Shown here piece by piece: positions 17,865 through 24,541 of a DNA stretch of 63,516 nt (its first letter is position 1; each line of letters begins with the position of its first letter). Source of the DNA: JAYODZ01 sp965660195 (lineage in GTDB: Bacteria; Pseudomonadota; Alphaproteobacteria; RS24); NCBI GenBank assembly GCA_965660195.1, contig CBFHZM010000002.1, positions 1 through 63,516 of the forward strand, read 5' to 3'. Made by a program: the position numbers and the translations under genes. Under the pieces are notes generated by a model. The model was not told the DNA's origin, did not search any database, and saw nothing but the letters and a program-made list of their open reading frames with translations.

Positions 17865-20168
17865 TCAAGATGACGTGGTTGACTTTTTGTCTAGATATAT
17901 AAGTAGCGGTGGCAAGAGTAGGAAGTCCAGCACCAACGCTACGACAATAGTGATCGAGACAACCAGACCGAGCATTGCGTTGATAAAAAAGGGCGACGTA
18001 CTGAGAACCAAGAAGCCTGCCATCAAAATTAAAGATGATATCCAAAGCGCCGTTCCCACAGTTGTAAAGCTGTAATGAATAGCCTCAGTAATGTCTAAGT
18101 TTTGCTCGGTTCGTGCCAATTTATACTTGGATAAAATATGAACCGTGGCGTCGACAATAAGCCCGATGGCCGTCGCCGTTACAAAGCTCGCCCAGAGACC
18201 AATTTCATCGCGGAATAGTGCAAATAGTCCCATAGCAACGGCCGGTGGCGCAATGTTCGGCAAAAGACTGATAAGTCCGAGACGGACGCTTCGTAACGCC
18301 AAAAATAGGCAGAAGGAAATCAGCAAGAAAGCGTATAAAGTGCCTTGCGACATGGCAATGAAATTCCGTTCACCAATATACGAGAACATGACCGCCTGCC
18401 CAGCCGGATCGGTGATCCGCTCGGTCGGACCATTGGCTTCCATCCAGTCATGGGTTCGACTGCGTAAGGATTTCATTTCTAGCGTACCAATAGTATCCAA
18501 CGTAACAATCACGCGCGTTGCTGATTTATCGATATTAATTTGATCATTGAGATCGAGGCCGTAAGGAAGCGACATTTCATAGAGCAAGAGATATTGCGCT
18601 GCCAGATCGCGATCGGCCGGCAAGGTATAGAAACTCTCTTGATCACCGTTCATGCTCCGATTAATGCGTTTTACCACGTCGGAGAAGGTCATGACGTGGC
18701 GAACTTCGGGTTGTTGGCGCATCCAAGTCGCGAAATTATCGAGATAGTTTAGATAATCGGGATCTGAGATGCCGCCGACTTCGCCGCTTTTAATGGAGAA
18801 ATTAAGCAAATAGATACCAGTCAAGTTTTCTGCTGCCCAATCGGTGGCGCGGCGGAAATCAATGGTCTCATCAAAATATTCAACAAACCGGTCGTTGAAA
18901 TGCAGCCGCGACAATTGCGCTGTGGCAAACACGACAAGGGCCAGCCCTGCAATTAAAAAGAAGCGGGCGCGTTGTGTCACATAGATCGAGATTTTCTGCA
19001 TTAAAACGCTCTGGCGACCGATAATGTTGGTCGGGTGCAGAGGAACAAGGCGCAATACGGCCGGGAATAAACTCATCGATAAGATCCAGGCGAAAATGGT
19101 CCCAAAAGCCGCAATGGTACCGAGATCGCGATAGGGCGGGGCGTCTGAAAAGTTGAGACTAAACAGACCAATTGCGGTGGACAGAGACGTCAAAAATACC
19201 TTCGAGGCATTAACGTCAAGGCTTTCAACAATGGCGTCTTCCTTGCTTTTGCCCTTGCCGAGAGCGACCAAGACATTAATCAAGATATGTACACCATCGG
19301 CAACAGCGACCGTCAGAATAATGGTGGGCGCGCCTGAGGCGGGCGGGCTCAGCGGGATACCGAACCAGCCAGCCGCACCCAAGGCGGTCATGGCAGATAA
19401 ACCGACCACTAACATTGCTGCCAGTGTGGCAAATACTTGACGCGTAATAAGCATTAAAATTACGGCGATCACGGCGAACATGGTCGGGGTTAAAATTTGC
19501 ACATCGCGCTGGGCGGCTTCCGAAAAGACATTACTCAGCACCTGTGACCCTGTGAGCTCGATTTTATGCCCCGGAAAATTTGCCCGCGCCATATCACGAA
19601 TTTCGCGTGCTTTTTTAATAATACTATTGGTCGCAGGCGCGTCATCGCGTGGCGGTCGCAGTGACACCAGAACCGCAGTTGTCCGTCCGTCTAGCGCAAG
19701 CAGGCGGCCAGCTAATATAGGCTCCCTTAAAATTGTTTGTTCGATATAGTCGCTTTCTGCTGGCGTGACAGTTTCCGGTGATGCCACCAGATCGCCAACA
19801 ATCAGATCGTCACCATCGGCGCGGGTATTTTGGAAATTTGTCAGCGAGTCGACGCGAACCGAAAACGGGATTTGCCATGCCTCGCGTGTGATTTGTCCGA
19901 TCATCTCAACAGTGCGTGGCTGGGTGGCTTTTCCAGTTTCGGGCTGAATGACAAATAAGATTGTGTCAGGGCTCGAGTAAGTTTTTTCAATCTCATCAAA
20001 CGCCTGGAGGTAGGGGTTCTGCGCTGAAAAGAAGTATCGATAATCATTGGTAAAGCCGAGCCGCGGTAGTCCTGCTAAGGCGACCATACAGATCAAAAGT
20101 GAACCGATAATGTGCATCCACGGATGGGCAACCACGTGGCGGCAATAAGCGCGCACAAAGTTAGACAT
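17865..20168 (-). CDS. MMPL-family RND transporter
   Basis: 767-residue RND superfamily protein (HAE-3/MMPL type) with the duplicated layout of one helix, a periplasmic domain and five to six helices. Both halves have an acidic residue in the predicted proton-relay helix: VAVADGVHIL in the first half and GLIVDATVHILSKY in the second. RND proteins export hydrophobic or lipid-like substrates using the proton gradient. The adjacent LolA-like and barrel genes suggest delivery towards the outer membrane. A TetR-family gene is divergent, with a small palindrome in the shared promoter region. The substrate is unknown. Confidence 0.88.
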   Translation of the reverse strand: MSNFVRAYCRHVVAHPWMHIIGSLLICMVALAGLPRLGFTNDYRYFFSAQNPYLQAFDEIEKTYSSPDTILFVIQPETGKATQPRTVEMIGQITREAWQIPFSVRVDSLTNFQNTRADGDDLIVGDLVASPETVTPAESDYIEQTILREPILAGRLLALDGRTTAVLVSLRPPRDDAPATNSIIKKAREIRDMARANFPGHKIELTGSQVLSNVFSEAAQRDVQILTPTMFAVIAVILMLITRQVFATLAAMLVVGLSAMTALGAAGWFGIPLSPPASGAPTIILTVAVADGVHILINVLVALGKGKSKEDAIVESLDVNASKVFLTSLSTAIGLFSLNFSDAPPYRDLGTIAAFGTIFAWILSMSLFPAVLRLVPLHPTNIIGRQSVLMQKISIYVTQRARFFLIAGLALVVFATAQLSRLHFNDRFVEYFDETIDFRRATDWAAENLTGIYLLNFSIKSGEVGGISDPDYLNYLDNFATWMRQQPEVRHVMTFSDVVKRINRSMNGDQESFYTLPADRDLAAQYLLLYEMSLPYGLDLNDQINIDKSATRVIVTLDTIGTLEMKSLRSRTHDWMEANGPTERITDPAGQAVMFSYIGERNFIAMSQGTLYAFLLISFCLFLALRSVRLGLISLLPNIAPPAVAMGLFALFRDEIGLWASFVTATAIGLIVDATVHILSKYKLARTEQNLDITEAIHYSFTTVGTALWISSLILMAGFLVLSTSPFFINAMLGLVVSITIVVALVLDFLLLPPLLIYLDKKSTTSS

Positions 20169-20199
20169 GTAGAATATCCCTCAAAAGTTCTTTGTTATA

Positions 20200-20212
20200 C
20201 TGAACAGTTTAG
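20200..20212 (+). promoter_or_regulatory. Putative TetR-family operator
   Basis: CTGAACAGTTTAG is an imperfect palindrome (5 of 6 arm positions match) between the divergent MMPL and TetR genes. Its position suits autoregulation and control of the exporter operon. Inferred only from symmetry and location. Confidence 0.4.
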
Positions 20213-20266
20213 TTTAGAATACTGCAAATGACAAAATCAAATTTAAAAATAACTGGGGGAAACCTG

Positions 20267-20860
20267 ATGCCGCGTGGCCGACCGAAAGATCCGGCCAAAC
20301 GCGAGGCTGTGTTGGCTGAAGCCTTTGATTTATTTGTTGAGGCAGGTTTTGACGGCGCCAGTATGGACACGCTGGCCCGCAGGGCGAATTTGTCGAAAGC
20401 CACCCTCTATAATCATTTTGGTTCGAAAAATAAGATTTTTCAGGCTTTGATTGATGAAAAAATCGCTGAATATTATCATGTCTCGAGTACGATTGAGGCA
20501 GCCGTTCCGCGTACTCATTTAATGAATTTGTCGGAACAGTTTTTCGATCTTATCCATGATGCAAAAGCCCTCGCGCTGTTGCGGCTGATTGTTGGCTCTG
20601 CGACGCATTTTCCCAAGATTGCGCGCGTATTTCATGAAATAGGGCCGGCGCGCATACGTGACGATTTTAGCCATGCTCTCGCGGCTTTGCCCGAGGTCGA
20701 AGCTGAGCGCGGGACGGAACTGGCGGAGTTATATTTATCTCTCCTGATACCGCATTGTTATTTTCTCGAGCTTTTGGTGGCGCAGACCAAACCTATGTCC
20801 AAAGCGGAGAGAAAAGCTCATATCCAAAAACAATCAGACATGTTCTTCTCTCTCCTATAA
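20267..20860 (+). CDS. TetR/AcrR family transcriptional regulator
   Basis: 197-residue repressor-type protein. The N-terminal helix-turn-helix is clear: MDTLARRANLSKATLYNHFG, then SKNKIFQALI. The C-terminal ligand domain is like that of AcrR-type regulators (TetR_C family). ATG 20267 is preceded by GGGGGA, while the upstream ATG 20228 lacks a site. It is divergent from the MMPL operon, so the natural prediction is repression of that operon until a ligand, perhaps the exported compound, binds. Confidence 0.88.
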   Translation: MPRGRPKDPAKREAVLAEAFDLFVEAGFDGASMDTLARRANLSKATLYNHFGSKNKIFQALIDEKIAEYYHVSSTIEAAVPRTHLMNLSEQFFDLIHDAKALALLRLIVGSATHFPKIARVFHEIGPARIRDDFSHALAALPEVEAERGTELAELYLSLLIPHCYFLELLVAQTKPMSKAERKAHIQKQSDMFFSLL

Positions 20861-20873
20861 GGACCTCTGATTT

Positions 20874-21359
20874 CTAATCATCATCGCGCATATGCTGCGA
20901 GCCAGAACGGTGATGACGGCGCAAATGAGTCCCGATTTTCTCCCGCGCCGCTGGCGACAGCTGGCTGGTCATATCACGCAACAAGCCATGAAAGGCCATA
21001 TTGGTTCGTCCAGCAGCATCTTGTGAGCGATCGAGAATGGCCAGAATATCTTCTGGCGACGTCGCCTCTTCGCGTAAAACGAGACCTAAGTCGCGCCGCG
21101 CTTTTCGCATATCATGCAAGGCGGATTTTAGGGCGGGGCGTCGATCATCAAAAATTTTCTGCGCAATGACCCGATCATCGTCCTCAAGATTCTTTAGGAA
21201 AAAGCGCTCTCCGCGTTCGATGCGGCTCTCGACCCAGCCTTCTTTACCCAAGCCACGAAATTTGAGAGCGGCATAGCCCGCGCCGCCCAATATCACGACA
21301 TTAATGGCAAGCGAGAGGAGCAAGGCTCCGAAAACGATATATTTTTGTCTTTTGGTCAT
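20874..21359 (-). CDS. Periplasmic sensor-like protein (heavy-metal sensor/CnrX-like)
   Basis: 161-residue protein with one N-terminal membrane anchor (ALLLSLAINVVILGGAGYAAL) and a helical periplasmic domain rich in Arg/Asp. The phrases RRPALKSALHDMRKARRDL and SQLSPAAREKIGTHL match the LTXXQ/heavy-metal-sensor (CnrX-like) families. The C-terminus is His-rich (HLRRHHRSGSQHM), which could bind metal. ATG 21359 has GGAG upstream; the longer frame overlaps the preceding gene. As third gene after a sigma factor and a membrane-spanning anti-sigma candidate it fits the sensor role of a CnrYXH-type module. Confidence 0.72.
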   Translation of the reverse strand: MTKRQKYIVFGALLLSLAINVVILGGAGYAALKFRGLGKEGWVESRIERGERFFLKNLEDDDRVIAQKIFDDRRPALKSALHDMRKARRDLGLVLREEATSPEDILAILDRSQDAAGRTNMAFHGLLRDMTSQLSPAAREKIGTHLRRHHRSGSQHMRDDD

Positions 21360-21375
21360 GTTTTTCTCCAAGGGG

Positions 21376-21810
21376 TTAATCAATAGCTGTCCATAACTCG
21401 AGACTAGAATAGGCGAGGGCGATATCGGCATCGGCGTCAGGACTAAAAAAACCTTGCTGCTCAATAAGCCCTGCGCCAAAAAAGCCGATCAGTAAGCAGG
21501 CAACCAATGTGGAAAGACCGGCGCTCAGTTGCGCTCGACCAAGCGGCATAAAAACCACTTCCTGTTCCGAGTTTGGGATGGCCAACATGTGCTCAATGAC
21601 TTTGTCTTTTAGGACGTCGGAGGCGGGCGCGAAGGTTTGCTGTAATCTTCCATCAAGTCCAGCTTCGCGCGTTTGTGCCGCGCGTATGATGGGGTCATGG
21701 TCACACGCGTTTTGCAGAGCTTGCGCGCAATGCGCTGGCCAAAAATTAGCATCCGCCCCGTATGTTTCGAGAAGCGTAAGAGCTTGGCTTTGCGTTAGGT
21801 TTTGAGTCAT
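21376..21810 (-). CDS. Putative anti-sigma factor, single membrane span
   Basis: 144-residue protein with a soluble N-terminal part (about 1-90), one hydrophobic segment (LSTLVACLLIGFFGAGLI) and a short acidic tail. I see no named domain. It lies 21 bp after an ECF sigma gene and 16 bp before the periplasmic sensor-like gene. Size, topology and position fit a membrane anti-sigma that would hold the sigma factor at the cytoplasmic face. This role is inferred from context. Confidence 0.6.
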   Translation of the reverse strand: MTQNLTQSQALTLLETYGADANFWPAHCAQALQNACDHDPIIRAAQTREAGLDGRLQQTFAPASDVLKDKVIEHMLAIPNSEQEVVFMPLGRAQLSAGLSTLVACLLIGFFGAGLIEQQGFFSPDADADIALAYSSLELWTAID

Positions 21811-21831
21811 GGCTTGATATCCAGTTTCGTT

Positions 21832-22416
21832 TTAAATCACCGATAAGAAAGGGCGTTGTCGGGCAAGTTCTGTGTGTAGCGCTTGCCGGGCGCGCCGGAG
21901 AACAGATTCAAAGGCGGCGACGGAGAGATTCATCCGCTTAGCGGCTTCATCTTGTTTGATCTGCTCAAAATAAAAAAGTTCAACCGCTTGTCGTTGCGGC
22001 GGCGAAAGCTTGGTAAGGGCGGCGGCCAGAAGACGCCTATCGTCGCCAACGCTTAATACATGGTCGGCTTCGGGTTCGTCACTAGCGAGTTGATCGAAAT
22101 CACCAATATCGTCCTCGGCGCGATGCTTCCTCAAGGTGTCAATCGACTTATTGATTGCGATCCGATAAAGCCACGTCGTCACCTTGGCATGTCCTGGCTG
22201 CCAGCTTGATGCTTTGCGCCAAACAGCTAGAAAAACCTCTTGTGCGGCATCCTCGGCTTGTTGCCGGTCACCGAGTTTCTGCTGGCAGACTCGGAGTACA
22301 AAATCGAGGTGTTTTTGCACCAAAATCTGGGCGGCGTCTTGATCTTGCGCAGCGATGCGTAAGACCAGATCGTCATCTGTTTCAGCTTCAACAGGGCGAT
22401 AGTTTTCGTCCGTCAT
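21832..22416 (-). CDS. ECF-type RNA polymerase sigma factor
   Basis: 194-residue sigma-70 family factor with region 2 (DRQQAEDAAQEVFLAVWRKA, then TWLYRIAINKSIDTLRKHR) and region 4 (LSPPQRQAVELFYFEQIKQ, SVAAFESVLRRARQALH). These two regions alone define the extracytoplasmic-function class. The frame also opens at GTG 22434; I prefer ATG 22416, though neither site is strong. A GGAACC element at 22474-22479 on the same strand resembles an ECF -35 box and could mean autoregulation, but I cannot fix its -10. The operon continues with a putative anti-sigma and a periplasmic sensor. Confidence 0.88.
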   Translation of the reverse strand: MTDENYRPVEAETDDDLVLRIAAQDQDAAQILVQKHLDFVLRVCQQKLGDRQQAEDAAQEVFLAVWRKASSWQPGHAKVTTWLYRIAINKSIDTLRKHRAEDDIGDFDQLASDEPEADHVLSVGDDRRLLAAALTKLSPPQRQAVELFYFEQIKQDEAAKRMNLSVAAFESVLRRARQALHTELARQRPFLSVI

Positions 22417-22514
22417 GGGAGCATTTTGCCGCACTTTTCGTTTCCAAATTTTTTTTATACATATTTGTGATCTGGTTCCTTAAACGCAACGTAAATAGGT
22501 TATCTGTCAAAAAA

Positions 22515-22587
22515 GTTTCTGGGTACGCTTCCCCTCAATCGCGTGTCCCAGCGCCCCGCCCTCCCCTCAGGGCGGGGCCCCTTTTTT
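22515..22587 (+). ncRNA. Candidate trans-acting small RNA with two UCCCCUCA loops
   Basis: No coding sequence points this way here, yet there are two clean stem-loops ending in a U-tract. Stem-loop 1: CTGGG and ACGC (22519-22528) pair with GCGT and CCCAG (22541-22551), exposing TTCCCCTCAATC. Stem-loop 2: nine G-C-rich pairs (22553-22561 with 22570-22578) expose exactly TCCCCTCA, then six T residues (22582-22587). The same 8-nt TCCCCTCA in both loops could pair with GAGGGG-type Shine-Dalgarno sequences, as in known alphaproteobacterial anti-SD sRNAs. The 5' end and promoter are not resolved. Confidence 0.55.
22553..22587 (+). terminator. Strong intrinsic terminator on the plus strand
   Basis: GCCCCGCCC pairs with GGGCGGGGC around the loop TCCCCTCA, followed by CCC and six T residues. 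It works for plus-strand transcription only; the minus-strand genes that flank it have no U-tract here. Confidence 0.8.
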
Positions 22588-23464
22588 AAGAAATCCTTTG
22601 AATCCAATTATGTAGAGCCTGTCCAATCTCTTTCGGACTGTCTTCTTGAATAAAATGTGAGCCAGCTACGGTGATTTCTTCCTGATTAGGCCAGCTCCGG
22701 CAGAAATCGCGCTGTTTTCCGATCAAAATTGAGCCAGGATCAGCATTGATAAACAGCTTCGGCATGGGGGATTGCGCCATAAAATCTGCGTAGGCCTGCA
22801 CCCGTGCGACGACATCGGCCGGTGCGCCGTCGATCGGGATTTCGCGCGGCCATGTCAAAGTTGGGCGCCGGTCTTCGCCAGCTTCCACGAACGGTGCGCG
22901 ATAGTGCGCCATTTCATCCTCGGTTAAGTCGCGCAAAATCGATCCAGGAAGCACACGCTCAACAAATACATTCTTCTCTAGAATCACCGTTTCGCCGGCT
23001 TCGGACCGAAAGGTCTGAAAGATGCCGCGGGCATTCTCTGGCCATTCGTCCCAACTGGCGATCGGCTGGACGATGGCTTCCATGTAGCACATTGCAGTAA
23101 CGCGATCAGGATGGCGGCAGGTATAGTCAAATCCCAGTGCTGAACCCCAATCATGGACAACAAAAATAATATCTTGATTGGCACCAATCGCATCCAAGGC
23201 TTGCGTGAGAAAGTCACTATGGCAGGTGAAGCGATAGCGCTCGGGGTAGTCATTGGGCAATTTATCGCTATCGCCCATGCCGATTAGGTCAATGGCGATG
23301 CAGCGTCCCAAGGCCTCAACATGCGGCATGATGTTACGCCACAAATAGCTCGAGGTTGGGTTTCCATGTTGAAAAATAATCGGCCGTCCGTTGGGATCGC
23401 CGCATTCTACATACCGCATGGTGTAGCCATTTATGTTTACTTCTTTTTTGGCTAACACGGTCAT
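22586..23464 (-). CDS. Haloalkane dehalogenase
   Basis: 292-residue alpha/beta hydrolase that replaces halide by hydroxyl in haloalkanes. The whole HLD-II pentad is visible: nucleophile Asp105 in VVHDWGSALGF, Trp106 and Asn35 (HGNPTSSYLW) for halide binding, acid Glu129 (CYMEAIVQP) and base His270 (AGSHFIQEDSP). Length matches DhaA/LinB. This set separates it from ordinary esterases or epoxide hydrolases. ATG 23464 follows GGAGAC. It lies 24 bp after a Lys/Ala/Pro-rich protein gene. Natural substrates of most marine and soil members are unknown. Confidence 0.9.
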   Translation of the reverse strand: MTVLAKKEVNINGYTMRYVECGDPNGRPIIFQHGNPTSSYLWRNIMPHVEALGRCIAIDLIGMGDSDKLPNDYPERYRFTCHSDFLTQALDAIGANQDIIFVVHDWGSALGFDYTCRHPDRVTAMCYMEAIVQPIASWDEWPENARGIFQTFRSEAGETVILEKNVFVERVLPGSILRDLTEDEMAHYRAPFVEAGEDRRPTLTWPREIPIDGAPADVVARVQAYADFMAQSPMPKLFINADPGSILIGKQRDFCRSWPNQEEITVAGSHFIQEDSPKEIGQALHNWIQRIS

Positions 23465-23488
23465 GGTCTGTCTCCTTTTTGATATGGC

Positions 23489-24106
23489 TTAAGGGTTTTT
23501 ATCGAGGCGCTGCGCGAGCTGATCCAATAAATCATCCACTTCGAAAGCCAAGCGGCGCTGTAAATTATCTAGAGCAAGTAATTTTTGGGCAACGGCGGCC
23601 CGCGCGATGTCGATCTCGTCCGACAGGGTCGTCAACCGCGCTTTGATATCCGTAATTAATTGGTGGTTCTCGCCAGATTGCGGTTCTAAAGCCCGCAAAG
23701 GAGTAACTGCGGTAGGAACCCGCCCGGTTTTGACATCATCGAGTGCCCTCCGCAGCCGTTGCGCGAGAAGGGCAAAATCAGTGCTTTGTAAGACGCGCAC
23801 GCTATCTGCCGCCGCAGCTTTGACAGTGCTTGTCTGTTTGCTTGTCGCAGTGCTTTTGTCTTTAGCTGGTTCTGATTTTTTCGCCGCCGGCTGGGACGCT
23901 TTTGGCTTAGTGACAGCTTTGCTTTGCGGTTTTGGTTTGGCTTTGGCTTTTGTTGCCCTTGGTTTCTCTGGTTGTACGCGTTTCGCCGCCGCTTTTCGGT
24001 TGCGCGGCGTAGTAGTTTTACTTGGTGCCTTGGTCGGTTCGCTCAGCAATGACTGCAGCGCGCGCGAGATTTCATTGACTCGTTCGTTATCTTTACTATC
24101 GGACAT
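23489..24106 (-). CDS. Lys/Ala/Pro-rich protein with C-terminal coiled coil
   Basis: 205-residue protein of no recognised family. Residues about 30-100 are a low-complexity basic stretch of K, A, P, T and S like histone-H1-type or nucleoid-binding tails. The C-terminal 90 residues are helical with heptad-like spacing (LITDIKARLTTLSDEIDIAR onward) and probably form a coiled coil. ATG 24106 is preceded by GAGGAAG; the frame reaches 24127. The basic tail may bind DNA, RNA or acidic polymers. No function can be assigned. Confidence 0.6.
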   Translation of the reverse strand: MSDSKDNERVNEISRALQSLLSEPTKAPSKTTTPRNRKAAAKRVQPEKPRATKAKAKPKPQSKAVTKPKASQPAAKKSEPAKDKSTATSKQTSTVKAAAADSVRVLQSTDFALLAQRLRRALDDVKTGRVPTAVTPLRALEPQSGENHQLITDIKARLTTLSDEIDIARAAVAQKLLALDNLQRRLAFEVDDLLDQLAQRLDKNP

Positions 24107-24279
24107 TGTCGCGTGCTTCCTCTCCAAACCTCGGGCGTTACAATGAATAGATATCGCCGCGCTGTCAATTTCCTGCTTCGTTTTCCGTTCTTTGATTGGG
24201 CGTAAATATCTGAATATATGGTTTTTTGCCTTGTTGTAGGCACACTTTGCTCATAATCTACCCGATGTCCGAAGTGCTT

Positions 24280-24434
24280 CGCGAGAAGGTCAAAGGGAAT
24301 TTGGTGCGCGGGAAATCCGCTAGTCCAAAACTGTACCCGCAACTGTAAGCACGGAGCGATGACCACAAGAACCACTGGCTTTAAGCTGGGAAGGTTGGTC
24401 AGAGCTAAGATTGGCAAGTCAGGAAACCTGCTTT
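24280..24434 (+). promoter_or_regulatory. Cobalamin (B12) riboswitch
   Basis: The conserved core elements are in order: AAGGTCAAAGGGAATTTGGTG from 24286, AATCCGC, CCCGCAACTGTAAGCACGGA (24337-24356), CCACTGGC, GGGAAGGTTGG (24388-24398) and the B12 box AGTCAGGAAACCTGC (24418-24432). Adenosylcobalamin or methylcobalamin binding would shut off the btuB gene that begins about 107 bp downstream. A CCCC-TTCG-GGGG tetraloop hairpin at 24511-24522, close to the start, may be part of the expression platform. No U-tract is present, so control of translation is more likely than termination. Confidence 0.93.
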
Positions 24435-24541
24435 GGACGGTCGTTCGCTCACGGCTCGGGAAGAAGCGGTGAACACGGAAACTTCCGCATAACGACGTAC
24501 TCGAAACCAACCCCTTCGGGGGAACGATAAAGGTGTACGCG

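Noticed and set aside
18145..18543. 132-residue plus-strand frame inside the MMPL gene
   Set aside because: Antisense shadow of membrane-helix coding sequence.
22553..22587. Terminator for the haloalkane dehalogenase gene
   Set aside because: The T-run is on the plus strand. On the minus strand the hairpin is followed by GCGCTGGG, so the orientation does not fit.
24043..24510. 155-residue minus-strand frame over the cobalamin riboswitch
   Set aside because: The same bases form a well-conserved plus-strand riboswitch, and the protein resembles nothing.
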